Origin: Cepaea nemoralis | Taxonomy: Eukaryota; Mollusca; Gastropoda; Stylommatophora; Helicidae | Reading direction: 5' to 3' | DNA: 64,000 bases | Assembly (NCBI GenBank): GCA_014155875.1 | Contig: JACEFZ010025091.1 | Coordinates: 1-64,000, forward strand | Shown here: piece by piece, positions 40,770 through 52,690 of the stretch | Layout: each line of letters opens with the position of its first letter | How positions within the stretch are numbered: position 1 is the stretch's first letter | Notes under the pieces: model-generated | Told to the model about the DNA's origin: nothing | Databases searched by the model: none | What the model saw: the letters and a program-made list of their open reading frames with translations, nothing else | Program-made: the position numbers and the translations under genes

Positions 40770-41465
40770 GGCAAACGATCATCAACATTGAAAAAGCTAA
40801 CTTGGAATGTAAGAACTATTAGTGGATCATTTGATAACATTAAGAATGAAATGAGAAGACTAAATATTAATATGTTAGGTATATGTGAGACCAGATGAAA
40901 AGGAATGGGCATTATAAAATCTGGGGAATGTAGCATAATCTATTCTGGTGGAAAGAAAACACACAGCGAGGGTTAGAAATTATAATGGATATAGTGAGAG
41001 ATCCAAACCGATCAAAAGATATTGTACTGTATAAGCTAGAGTGTTGGTGGTTAAGTTGATTGGAAGACCTTTTGATGTCAACGCCATACAAGTGTGTGCT
41101 CCAACAGCAGACAGAGTGAAGACAGCATCGATGAATTTTATAATTATTTTGAAAATGACGTTAAGAAATATAAGAATTCTGAAATAAATATCATAATGGG
41201 TGGCATGAGTGCCAAAGTTGGAAATCAACAGCACGGAAACATAGTAGGCAAGTATGGACTAGGGGAACAGAATGAAAGAGGATGCAGAGGTGTACAGTGG
41301 ACCAAAGAGCATAATATCATTATTGGGAATACCTGGTATAAGCATCACCAAAGGAGATTATGGACATCGAGAAGTCCTGATCATTAGATCAGAAATCAGG
41401 CAGATTACATTCTCGTAAATAGAAGATTTCGAAATGCTTTAAACGTCGCAAAAACCCTACATCCA
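40770..41465 (+). mobile_element. LINE endonuclease-domain fragment
   Basis: 'LTWNVRTISGSFDNIKNEM' near 40797 and 'GICE' near 40882 mark an APE-type endonuclease start. The frame at 41094-41387 contains 'INIIMGGMSAKVGNQ', a decayed G-D-F-N-A-K-V-G motif. Truncated; frames broken. Confidence 0.6.
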
Positions 41466-41473
41466 TCCATCAT

Positions 41474-41690
41474 GTGCAATGCCAGAAAGCGTGGGCGGTC
41501 ATGACTCGCCATTTCACTCGATCACCAGAGTCGTGGATCAGCTCCGTGTTCTTGTTTCGACCATGCCAGGTGGCCAAGCCATCCAGGTATTTACTTCTCG
41601 GTCTTCCCCTTGGTCTGTTCCATTCGATCTTGCCAGTTGTCACCAAGTTCTCTAAGTCATTTCTTCTCATCATCTCATCTCATCTCATCA
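41474..41690 (-). mobile_element. LINE 3'-end fragment
   Basis: The minus strand encodes 'NDLENLVTTGKIE' to 'RVMTAHAFWHCT', nearly the same as the C-terminus of the copy at 59.3-60.77 kb. Confidence 0.7.
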
Positions 41691-43088
41691 TGGTCCTCTT
41701 GTATCTTGCGGTGTCAAAGTCAAGTATAAATAGCGTGAGAGTGCCCGCTTATGGGCTTCAGGTATCGATATTCCCATGGACTCTATTATTCTCTGCGTCC
41801 ACCGTTTACGTGGTCGGCCTCTTCCTTTGCTTCCCTCTGGTATGTTGTTTCCCTCATTGCTTGTTGTGGTATACTGTTAATTGGTAACCTACTTGCATGG
41901 CCAAACCATTTGACTTGCTGCCTTCTAATAAAATCTAATGCAGCTACAACCCCCACTTTAGTCCTTATTTCTACATTTCTGATCTTATCTCTTCTTGATA
42001 CAGTGAGTATTCTTCTCAGGAATCTGACTTTTGTTTTTGTGATTTTTCTTTTCTCTTTTTCTGTCATTGTCCAGGTCTGGCATTGGGAACATAAAGTTGG
42101 TAGGAAGATTGTGTTGTAAAGTGCTTTCTTAGTAGATATTGATATATGTTTGTTCTTCAGAATTGGTGCCATTTGTTCAATGAATTGGTTTGCCTTATTG
42201 CATCTATTTTCGATCTCGTCGTCTGATTTGCGATTTGTTGACATTATACTTCTTAGGTACTTGAAACTCTTTACTTGTTTCAAGGGATATTCGTTTAGGT
42301 GAATCGCTGTTGCTTGTTATTCTTCAGTTACAGTCAATACCTCTAGTTTACTGGGTTAATTTTCATTTTATGTTCCCTCCACATTTCGTTTAGACTATTC
42401 ATGTGGTCTTGTAATTCAGCTTCGGATTTTGCTATTAGTGCTTGGTCGTCCGCAAACAGGAGTTCTCTAATGGTTAGATTTGCAGATGGTTCTTTTCCTG
42501 TGTTCTCGTCATGCGGCGGTCTCTGTTTGGCTGGTTTCTTTGCATATGTTGTCTATATATATTATAAACAAGAGAGGGGACATGACACAACATTGTCGTA
42601 CTCTGGATCTTATGGTGAAGGGTTCTAAGTGTCCTCCAGTTGCTCTCACTATGCATTCACTGTTGTTGTATAAGCTATTACATAGGTTTGTTAGATGTGT
42701 ACTCACTCCATATTGTTTAAGGATTTCCCACAGCTTGTTTCTATCTACTCTATCAAATGCATTTTCTTGGTCGACAAAGGCTAAGTAGAGTGATTCATTG
42801 AATTCGTTTGATTTTTCTATAAGTTGTCTAAGAGCATAAATGGCATCTGTGCATCCTTTGTTTTTCGTAAATGCAAGCTGAGTTTTGCTTAGCTAGGGTT
42901 CTATAATAGTTCGTAGTCTTTTCTCAAGAATTTTGCAAAATATTTTCCCTGTCTGACTCAAAAGTGGGATGCCTCTGTATTATGTACAGTCTCTTTTGCT
43001 GCCTTTGTTTTTTCCATATTGGGATAATTATGGCGTTTCCACAGTCTCGTGGTGCCTGTTGTTCTACCCAAACATGGATGAATGTAGC
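41691..43088 (-). mobile_element. LINE, 3' part (reverse transcriptase and C-terminus)
   Basis: The 3' tail (GATGA)n is at 41670-41695. Upstream on the minus strand are 'MKQVKSFKYLRSIMSTN' (42283), RT palm fragments (42400-42960) and 'AIIIPIWKKQRQQ' near 43040. Frames are broken. The 5' part is at 45186-45650, separated by a 2.1-kb insertion with a 7-bp duplication. Confidence 0.68.
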
Positions 43089-45185
43089 GAAACGCCAGTG
43101 GCCCATGTCCTTATGTATTCTGTTATTCTTGGTAAACAGGGGGAACCGGCTTTCGGAAGCTCTCAGTTCTTTATTCGCTCAATTCTCCATGAAAGATGGT
43201 TCTTTGGGTTATCTTCATACCACAATCTTTACATGGAGCGAGTATATATTTGTCTTTCCTTTCGGGTAGTCCCGAAGGCGCGCCTTGCGTCAAATGTGCA
43301 CTGGTGCAGCGGCTGGTCAATTGATGGCCGGGCAAACAAGTACCGTTTGCAAGTTGCAACTTGTCAAAGTTAATTAAAGATAACGACAGAAGTGCAACTA
43401 CTACTGAGACATTTTGAAAGGTAAACTTGGGTTGTGGGTGGTCCAGACAGACCTGGACTTATAAATGTATTTTGTATCAAAGGGGAAGATGAATTGGCGA
43501 AAAGCCAATCATAACCAATGAAGAGTTGGTTGACCGTTGGCAATCTAAATGGGTGTCTTGTTCTTGGCATAGCCGGGGAAGTGAAACGGAACAATATATC
43601 TCCCCAGAGGATTTCATTTGTTCTTAGCGTCAGATGAGCTGTTGCTATCTTTCTGTTTACGGCTTGAATTGGGCAGCTTGTCATCTTTCTGTGGAATATC
43701 ATCATTGGATAGCTATAGTAATCTATGATCTATCTTCTTGAGCCAGAAGAGGCTATACACAGGACTATCTCTTTCGTCTGTTACTTGATAGGATGATGTC
43801 GGGAAGATAATGGACTTCTCTATCTCATTGAGAGAACCTGCATTCCTCTAAATCTATGTGTTCTGTGAGGCACTACCGGTACACTTGCGGCGACAGCTCA
43901 GACAAGAGCGGCGGCCGGGAGGGGTAGTATCTTCTTTCCTATTCTTGCGGGGAATGGGGAACTACACTGCGTGCCATACAACCCCAATACTATACTTTTA
44001 GTAACGAGGAGAAACACACAGATTACTGGGCACACCACACCACAGGATCGTAGTTGTGAGAAAGGCAGCGTTTGCAAGTGAGAGGGAAGCATGGAAATGA
44101 TTGTGCCAAATCATAATAAAGGCTTGGTATGAATGTGGAGAGTGTGTCGTGTGGGCAAAAAGACAACAGGACTTCGTCCAGCTGGAGGTCTCCTCAAGCC
44201 CGGACGTGGTCAATCCAGGGGCCACCTGACAGGTCAGGCCCAGTCATTCAGGTATTAAATATAGTGTATTTGTGTGATACATGAGTCAGCCCAGTCGCTC
44301 AGGTTTTGTTTGTCATCTCCAGGGTCCTCTTCTATGGGAAGTGACTATGTCTTCTAAGGGACAGTATCACCAGTGCTTCTAGGCTAACGCCAATATGTCC
44401 GACGAGGCCACTCAGGGTTTGGTGCGTTTAACTCTGAGACAGAGGCAAGGTCCAGGTCTTGAGGCAAGGACATTTTGCATGACTGGTGCATTGCCGGTTT
44501 TTTTCAACAACATACGCCCTGAGAGCAGTTTGTTGTCTGGAGGGAGCCTAAGAGTGATTTTCTGGCATACCCATTTTATACCAGACATTAAAAGGCACCC
44601 ATCCATTATCCCTCCACGAACACCTCACCGTATCTGCAACCGTAAAGCTTTTCATAGGTCAGGGAAGACCTGGTGCCGAATTAATTCATGTGGAAATGAA
44701 CAGAAGTCCTCAACACACCAGTCGCTTGGATTCTACAAAAAGCCTGTTGAATCTACAACCAGTTGCTGGAGAAGGAAGGAGATTCTGACATCTTTGGTGA
44801 GATATGTCTGGACAGATCAGACAGTATCTGAAGCTGGATCTGTGACTGTGGTGACTGGAGGCTCTGTGTCAAAACTTTACCAGTGTAGTGTCTGTGTAGA
44901 TCTATCTGTTTATCTGCCTTTATGTGTTCCTGTGCTGTTCTTGATTAGGTTAATAAAATTACTTCCAAGTTGTTCTGACGACTGCCATGTTATTTATGTG
45001 TCAGCCAGAAGAACACTGCAGGAAATAGGTCCCTAGGTCGAAAGGAAGCGTGACAGTGAGTCCAGGGAAAACGGAGGAGGGTTGGCAGGTAAAGACCTAT
45101 CCCAGCCAGGGCTATAGAAGATTAATTAAACATTGTGACCGGGCTATTTGGGACCCTCCACGTAGCTTGTTACAATGAATAGTCT
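43089..45185. mobile_element. 2.1-kb unclassified insertion in a LINE
   Basis: Flanked by ATGTAGC at 43082-43088 and 45186-45192. Removing it joins the LINE frame without loss ('IKAAMAT' into 'FIHVWVEQQAP'). No terminal repeats, no TG...CA ends and no recognised protein. The longest frame inside (44395-45036, plus) has no motif I know. Could be a non-autonomous DNA transposon or a composite. Confidence 0.55.
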
Positions 45186-45645
45186 ATGTAGCCATTGCTG
45201 CTTTAATTAGTTCATTTGATATTTCATCTTGTCCTGGTGATTTGTTCAATGGGGCTAATTTGATGGCTTCTATAATTTCTTCTTTCAGTACGTCTGGTTC
45301 TAGTTCTTCGGTGGCATCTGTGTCGGTTTCTTGAATGCCTGTGACATCTGATAGGATGTTGAGAAGTTGTTCGAAGTACTGTTTCCATCTTATTAGGATT
45401 TGTGTTTGTTCACTTATATGTTCTCCATTTTCGTTGTTAATATTTTCAGTTGGGTCAAAGGGTTCTCCTCTGCTTTTCATTGCACTTATCATTTTATAGA
45501 AGTTTCTAGTTGCCTCCTTGTAGTTTTTATTTAGAATTTCTCCTCATAACACATCCAACAAATTTGACTGTTTACGTCCAATTTGTCTAATCAATTTACG
45601 ATATTCATTTATTTCCTGTAGTACTTGGTCATTGGTTTTTCTGTC
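45186..45645 (-). mobile_element. LINE, 5' part of the copy at 41.7-43.1 kb
   Basis: The minus strand encodes 'SEQTQILIRWKQYFEQLLN' and 'PLNKSPGQDEISNELIKAAM', the region just before the RT palm, matching the fragment at 57.4-57.76 kb. Confidence 0.68.
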
Positions 45646-45649
45646 TGTC

Positions 45650-45842
45650 TATGGCATTCTTTACATTTTCCTCAGAAACCACATTTCTACAGCGATCAGA
45701 TGTTTTTCAACTTTACTGCTCTTTGTCCAAGTTTACATCCATAAAAAAAAGTACAGGATCTATTTAGCACCTCAACACTCCTTTTCTCGTTTCAATTGAC
45801 ATCTTTTTATTGATCTGTATGTTTTTCATCTTGCTAAAGGAA
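45650..45842 (-). mobile_element. Inverted LINE fragment
   Basis: The reverse complement matches the LINE at 60280-60455 ('GAAATGTGGTTTCTGAGGAA'). It abuts a direct fragment of the same family. Confidence 0.6.
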
Positions 45843-46450
45843 TAATGTTTGATACAGGGATGATACAGTATTATTTGCATCAAATGAGCAGGATCTGCAA
45901 CATTTTTTAGATGCGAATGTTGCACACAGTGAACAATTAAGGTTAGAATTAAACTGTAAAAAGAAAGATTATTGTCACCTCTAGGAAGAAGGAAGTATCA
46001 CAATGCAATAAACAAGTATCTATAACGCATTATGCAACAAGATATGGAAATATGGTATATGGCCAAAAGATTGCAAGATAACTATCTTTATTCCAATATC
46101 TAAAAATTGCAACGTGAAATAATGCAACAATTATAGAACTGTTGCACTGATCAGTCATGCAAGTAACATTATACTAAAATCATAATGAGAAGATTTTTCG
46201 TAAGAAAATGGAAGAATAGATTAATGTGGTTCAAGCTTGATTTAGACAAGGAAGAGGAACAAGAGATCACATACTCAGCATGCGTTTAATAATAGAGAAG
46301 TTCAGAGAATTTAATATAAACCTATTCTTATGTTTTTGAGTTTATTTAAAGACATTTGACTGTGTACAACATCAGGAACTTTGTAAAATCGAGAGGAATA
46401 TGGGCTTTCCATCACATGTAGTACAACACATAAAAATTCTCTATCTAGAC

Positions 46451-47635
46451 CAGGGGTGTCAAACGCAATCGCTCAGCGGGCCAAAACTGAAATAACACGT
46501 AAGGTTGCAGGCCGAGCAGGATAAACATTCAATAAACCGAAAATTAAACATCTTTTAAACATTAATATAAATTAAAACAGAAAAAAAGAACTGTGCAGCG
46601 TCAGTTGTGTCATTACTTTCATCGGCGGCAAAGGGAATGCAACACAGTCTTTGCCGTTTTCGATCAGCTGTGTTGTCACATCAGTGGCCATCTCACAAAC
46701 CCGATCAACAACCGTATTTCTGTTGAGGCTTAACTTTGCAAACATATGCTTTTTGTCTGAACACAAGACGTCACACACATTCATCATGCAGAAACTCTCC
46801 TTCTGTAAATGGTCGACCAGATTTTGCTATCTCCTCCGCCATAATAAAAATTGCTTTCACAGCAACTTCATTTTGTAATTTTGCTTTGGTGAGAAACATC
46901 TGCTGTGATGTTAGATGCTAGTCGATTCTTCTACATTCTGTAGCTTCAATTCTGCATTCAGGTTGTTTAACTTGTCTTGATGTTTAATCTCGTAGTGCCG
47001 TCTCAGATTATATTCTTTGATCACAGCCACATTATCTCCACATATTAGACACACAGGTTTACCGCCAATATCAGTAAACATATATTCAGCCTCCCAGCGG
47101 CTTTTAAAGGTTCTGTTTTCAGAATCAACTTTTCTCTTGGTCATTTTAAAGGCTAGCTTTGATTTTAAAACTATTGTGCATCTACGGACAGACGCTTGAT
47201 TGATATCAGGTTAGCCGTAGCGGGAAAAATGTGATATAATATCCGGACACTGTATGACGTCTTGTGTTCAAACAAAAAAGCATGTGTTTGCAAATGTAAG
47301 CCATTGCACAACACTACTGTCATTTCTTATGCGTCAATCCAAAATGTGCAACTGAACGTTGCTAGGTCACTAAACGACGAACATCCACTCACTACAAAAC
47401 TTTTATTTTCAATTATTCTGATCAAAGCGAAAACGCCCTTAGGTAGCCCATCATTCGGTAAGGCTGCTAATTAGAGAATTTGATTTGCACTTTATATCGT
47501 GGCCATTAAAAAATATTTTTGCGTAAAATTCTCTACGGTCCGAATATATTTGTACCTCGGTTGAGACCTCTCAGGCCTGATATTAATGTACGCCGGGTCT
47601 GATGTGGCCCACGGGCTTTGCGTTTGACACATGTG
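46451..47635 (-). mobile_element. hAT transposon remnant (1185 bp) with 8-bp target duplication
   Basis: Ends CAGGGGTGTC and GACACATGTG; flanked by ATCTAGAC at 46443-46450 and 47636-47643. Removal restores the LINE sequence. The minus strand encodes a BED-type zinc finger (47144-46911: 'CLICGDNVAVIKEYNLRRHY') and a shortened transposase piece (46787-46572). The catalytic core is deleted, so it is non-autonomous. Confidence 0.88.
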
Positions 47636-47806
47636 ATCTAGACCAACAAGCAGCGGTTAGAACAGAAGACGAGACATCAGATTGGTTTGACATCAAGTAA
47701 GGAGTCCGTCAGGGATGTGTACGGCTGTCCCCCTATTTGTTTACCCTGTACGCCAAAAATACAATGAGAAATGTAAGAGATGATATAAACAGGGAGCTAT
47801 ATGATG

Positions 47807-48673
47807 TGGAAACTTTCCTGTGATACAAGAGAGCTAGAGAAACAAGGACCAGATTATCTCAATCGTGTTGATATCGTAGCAATTTTCTGTCTTAAACGGG
47901 GGCAAAATGTTTATTATATTAAATTACGACAAGGCGTGTCTCACTTTAGCATATTGTACAGTTTATTAACAACCACAGAGGGATATAAGTCAGTGCACGT
48001 GTGTCTGCAGCACAAGCTTACACGTGGGATGTGAGAGTAAGGACACGGGATACATGACTAGCCTTTAGTTGCTCAGCATTACACTGATGTTTATCACCCT
48101 ATCATAAAGAGACACACATTGACCTGTGACATTTAGGAGAAGAATGAGGGCATTAAGATGAGTTGAGGTTGGGGGATTAGTTTAGTTTAGTTTAGTCGGC
48201 GGATCAAAATCACGGCACACGGGTGTAATCTATAAGTGCTCCGTTGTACTCCTAACTCATGCCTGAGTCCGGAGAATCTCAGCTCTCTAAGCTCACGAAC
48301 TCCGTAGTACCGGCGAGGACCCTGAAATACTTTGGGTAGATTTCTAACACGAAATTTTGCTCGCGCAGCGACGTTAGGCTACTTTATTTCGATTTCCAAC
48401 TGCCAAGGAATTTTTTTACGCGCGCAAAAATACACACGCTCTCCCAGGCCTTTCTCCGTAATCCCGTATATTCTCGTAAGGAACGTAACCTGCGCGAAAA
48501 TTGGTAGCGTTTCTCGCCCGTTTGTAACTTACGGGGGTATGTGAGCCTGTCGCTCAGATAGCAATGGCAAACTACTGAGCGTAATCTTGCCTAATACATC
48601 AACAGCAGCTGAATAAATGCTGGGTGTTGACTGCAACGTCCTGTATGGGATATGCAACATAAAATAAAATAAT
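47807..48673. mobile_element. 0.87-kb insertion with ATATGATGT duplication, ending in a SINE-like unit
   Basis: Bounded by 'ATATGATGT' at about 47798-47806 and at 48674-48682. Its right end is SINE-like copy 3 (48446-48662), followed by an AATAAA-rich tail; this target duplication suggests retrotransposition. The left 640 bp are unrecognised. Confidence 0.6.
48446..48662 (+). repeat. SINE-like interspersed repeat, copy 3
   Basis: 'CTTTCTCCGTAATCCCGTAT', 'GTGAGCCTGTCGCTCAG', 'CTACTGAGCGTAATCTTGCC', end 'GGATATGCAACATAAAATAA'. Confidence 0.68.
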
Positions 48674-48769
48674 AATATGATGTCCTAAATATCGGTGGTC
48701 ATGACATACCAGAGATTCGGTATGCTGATGATACAGTATTGCTATCCACAACACAGACAGACAACCTTT

Positions 48770-49010
48770 TTATTTTATTCGCATATCCTTTTACGGGACA
48801 TAGCTGTCAACAGCAGCATCTTTCAGCTGTCTGTTGATTTCTTGGCAAGATTACACTCAGTAGTTTTCCATTGCTTTCTAGGCGGCCGGCTCAGTTATCC
48901 CGCAAGTCACCAGTGGGGGACGAACCGCTCCCAGATCTCGCCCGACATGACACTCTGCGTGATAAACGGGATTACGGAGAAAGTGGTGTAACCCCTCGGC
49001 CAGAGAGACC
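48770..49010 (-). repeat. SINE-like interspersed repeat, copy 4 (inverted)
   Basis: The reverse complement matches the other three copies and ends in 'GGATATGCGAATAAAATAAA'. It interrupts the LINE between 'CTATCCACAACACAGACAGA' and 'GGCATAGAAAACCTAATAGC'. Confidence 0.68.
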
Positions 49011-50180
49011 GGCATAGAAAACCTAATAGCCTCAAAACAATTGAATAGCTAAAACCCCAACTTAACTCTTAACATAGCAAAAACAAAGAGAATGCATACA
49101 TATAAAACTAATAAGGAGAAAGAAATATATTTGAATAACGAAGACACAAACATATATGTTAATGAGGAAAAGACGAAAAATTGGAGGTAGTGGAATATTT
49201 CTAATATCATTGATCATTGATTACCAACAATGGTGATACAATGAAAGAAATTTAAAGACTAATATATACTGCTCTTAAAAGACTAAAACAACTGAATAAA
49301 TTGTCCAGTGTGACAGATAGAACTACAAAAATTAGAATTTATCATGCATCTGCCCCATTGCAACATACGCCTGTGAGACTGGACACTTACTAAACAAGCT
49401 GAACAGTGCATAAATGCCTTTGAATATAAATGTTATAGACGGGTTCTAAGAGTATCTTGGGTAAAGAAAAGAAAAAATGCATCCATACGTCAAGAGCTGA
49501 ATATTGAAGAATGTTGGCTATTAAACACGATAAAACCAAGAAAATTGAAATATTTTGGTTCATTAAAATGTCATGCAAGTTTGCAGAGAAGAATAATGGA
49601 GAGGTATATGTCTGGGAAGAGAGCAAGAGGGACGCCAAAGAGAAGATGGGTGCAGGATGTGGCGGATGATCTCAGGATGGGTGTATCGGATGCGGAACAC
49701 CTTTCTTATGATCGAGAAGTTTTCCGGAAGGTTGTTATGGGAGCGATGTTCTGCAAAGGACATGCTACTGAATGAATGAATGAATGAATGAATGAAGGAA
49801 AGAAGGAAGGAAGGAAGGAATTAATGCATGAATGAATGAATGAATGAATGAATGAATGAATGAATGAATGAATATACAATGAAATGGGAATATTCTTAAA
49901 CAAGTGAATCGGAACAATAATCTTGTAGCAGTCATAACATATGTTGGAAGATGCCTTAAAGATATTAGAACAAGAATCGCGATGGCGAAGGCAGCCTTTT
50001 TCAAGTTACAAAACATACTGACCAATAAAAAGATGTCATTTGCAACTATAAAAAGTATGTTGAGTTGCTATATAGAACCTGTGCTTTTTTATGGATGTAA
50101 AGCGTGGACAATTAGCAAACATGCTGAGTTTCTTTCTCCTTCTGTGGTATTTTGGTTAGTTTCCACGTTGGTTTCTTCCA

Positions 50181-50582
50181 TTAGTATCTGGTTAGGTCTG
50201 AGACCCAACTGTTGAATGACTTGGGATAGCCGAACAACTTGACTAAGTACTCTTTACCACCTCGACTGGGTCGTTCTTGTAAGACTGATTCGACGCGATA
50301 CACTAGTTTGTCTCCGACGAGTTGTATTTCTTCTCGGTAGAATGACCCTTGAAGTTCTTCCCCCGAATCGTCTTTTAGCACATACGTCACCGGACTGGTC
50401 TCGTTAATACGACTGACGGCAAACAGTTCTTCTGTCCACGAGGGCGTATACCCCTTTTTAAAAGGTTGTTTGGGTTGAGCCAGTCGGACTCGATCCCCGG
50501 GTGTAAAATACACTTTTCTGTCGAAAGTCTTCTGATCCAGGTTATTCCACACCTCGATTTGATTAGTATAGTTGACTTGCAT
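50181..50582 (-). pseudogene. Polinton-type integrase fragment with chromodomain
   Basis: 133 codons open. It holds the integrase tail 'NQIEVWNNLDQKTFDRKVYF', then 'GDRVRLAQPKQPFKKGYTPS', then a chromodomain-like end 'KEYLVKLFGYPKSFNSWV'. It closely matches the decayed integrase at 1.33-4.0 kb, so it is a second copy of that old element family. No catalytic core remains. It lies inside a LINE (50120-50774) and may have come in with a non-coding flank (50583-50774). Confidence 0.7.
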
Positions 50583-51247
50583 AGGCGCCGGCGCCTCGGG
50601 ACCGGAAGTGATAACCGGAAGTAGTCACCCAAGAAAATACCCGCCAAAATTTGAAAAATGAGGGCCTAAATGGAGCATTTTCAATCTGGAGCTATACCCT
50701 GCGTATAGTAAAAATATTATGGAGCAATGACGTATTGCTCCATAAATCTTACTTAGTTTGCGTGTCTCTTACTACTCAGAAAATCTAATGGCCAAGTTCT
50801 ACAAGAAACAAATGAAGATCGTAAACTGATTAGAGAAATTAGACGTAGACAGTCAAAACTGTTTGGTCACGTTAGGAGAAGAAATAAATTGGAGAACTTG
50901 GTGACAACTGGCAACTAGGGGAAGAGAACAAGGGGGAGGCAGAGAAGTAAATACCTGGATGGCTTGGCCACGCGGCATGGAAGAGACAAGTACACTGCAC
51001 TGATACACAACTCTGGTGATCAAGTGAGATGGTCAAACATGACCACCCACGCTTATCGCCATGGCACGTGATGATGTTGAATTAGGGGAGGGCATAGTGG
51101 AAGCTGCTGGAGGTAGAAACAGGTAGGACGATTTGAAACGAGCTGATTAAGGGTCTATACTCCAATTGGGGATACAGGGCAGCAGAAAAAAAAAGAAGAG
51201 AATTGACAGTTTTCCATATATGGTTGTTGGTTGTATCTCGGACCAGG

Positions 51248-52146
51248 CTATTGAAGGCAGTTGATGATTTCAACATCGAATCACACCGTGCTGAATATCA
51301 AGGTGAATGGTCATAGACTAAGCTTTGTGGCCAAATTCACCTATCTTGGCAGCACTGTGTCACAAACTGCCACAATTGTTATGGCCAAATTCACCTATCT
51401 TTGCAGCACTGTGTCACAAACTGCCACAAGTGATGACGAAGTGAATGTAAGAATCTCCAAGGCCAGTGCGGCCTTTGGCAGACTGTACAAGAATGTATGG
51501 GACAGAACTGGAATAAGCCTACAAACATAGCTGAAAGTCTACAACGCAGTTGTATTATACAGACTGTTATATGCTTGTGAAACCTGGACTGTTTACCAGC
51601 GACACGCTAAGAAATTAAACCACTTCCACACAGCCTGCCTTAGGAAGCTATTGAAGATTAAATGACAAGACAAGATCCGAGACACTGAAGTTCTAGAAAG
51701 AGCGTCCATGTCCATTATCCACACTCTACTACTGAAGAATCAGATTCCTGGGCTGGTCACTTAAATCGTATGCCAGATCGCAGGCTCCCTAAACGATTTT
51801 ATTTTTCTTACGGCGAGCTGAGTGGCGGTAAACGCTCCCAAGGCGGTCAGAGGAAATGCTTTAAAGACACTGAAAATTTCACTGAAAGCTTTTCGAATTC
51901 ATACTGACACCTTGGAAACTGCTGCCAAAGACCAAAATTCGTGGCGTGCATCATTACGCAAGGGTAAGTCACTTGTGAAGCAACGATACCTGCAAGAGTT
52001 GTGAAGAAAAGGCTGGACAGAAAAACCACTGCAGGAGATCCTCTTCCTGGAATGTCAAGCATTCTTTGCTCACACTGTCAAAGAACAATTCGAGCCAAAA
52101 TAGACCTTATCAGCCATCTTAGAACTAACGGTGTAATACAAACAAC
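51248..52146 (+). mobile_element. LINE fragment with 13-bp target duplication
   Basis: Flanked by ATCTCGGACCAGG at 51235-51247 and 52147-52159. Encodes RT C-terminal sequence ('SFVAKFTYLGSTVSQTAT', 'ISKASAAFGRLYKNVWDRTG'); a segment of about 50 bp around 51331-51430 is tandemly duplicated. It ends with a C-terminal 'IHTDTLETAAKDQNSWRA' region (51894 on). 5'-truncated, dead. Confidence 0.8.
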
Positions 52147-52690
52147 ATCTCGGACCAGGTAAGGCTTATGTCATCATTATGTAGCCATTCTGGAACATTT
52201 ATAGCGTGCCATAAAACAATCGAGTGAAATGGCGAGTCATGACCGCCCACGCTTTTCAGAATGGCACATGATTGATTGATTGATAAAAGAAAATCGGGAA
52301 ATTCGTGTTTGACAGGTGGGTGTGTTTGTGAGATCATGCTGTCGTTCAATTGGCTCTGTAAAGATATGGACATTTCCGTACCATTATTATGTCATATATA
52401 AGAAGTTAACTTACATTAACTAATATGTTATGTTTATTAATTACATAGGAAGACAGACCTGTTGGCCTTGATTAATATCGGGGTAATTGGTCTACCATCG
52501 TGCTATTTTGTAATCACCAGGTAGGAAATATTTATCATACTTCTTTAGGTGACATCATCGTAGAGTTACATTTCCTTTGCAGAACTGCAATCTCATCACA
52601 GGCGGACGGAAAACAAATCCTTCAAGATGATAACACGTTTTGGCAATTCCGAACTGGACGCATTACCGTGTTACGCATGGAGAAAAAAAA

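Larger units (their letters stand above)
46018..49872 (+). mobile_element. LINE (GAAT-tail family) nested in another LINE
   Basis: Same family as 2271-3640. RT pieces occur at 46140-46442, 47644-47806 and 48674-49768, including 'RYADDTVLLST' near 48718 and the C-terminal 'RARGTPKRRWVQDVADDLRM' (near 49624). The tail (GAAT)n with GAAG units is at 49771-49872. It is itself interrupted by a hAT element, a 0.87-kb insertion and an inverted SINE-like repeat. Confidence 0.75.
45845..51075 (+). mobile_element. LINE copy (GATT-tail family) interrupted by other elements
   Basis: Pieces at 45845-46017, about 49873-50119 and 50775-51075 align in order with the better copy at 59.98-60.77 kb. Landmarks are 'GTTGCACACAGTGAACAATT', 'ATTCTTAAACAAGTGAATCG' and 'TAAACTGATTAGAGAAATTA'. 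Between them lie another LINE (46018-49872) and a Polinton-type integrase fragment (50120-50774). Confidence 0.65.

Noticed and set aside
44395..45036. 213-codon plus-strand frame as a host gene
   Set aside because: No recognisable domain, no family resemblance, and it sits inside an insertion within a dead LINE. Kept only as part of the unclassified insertion.
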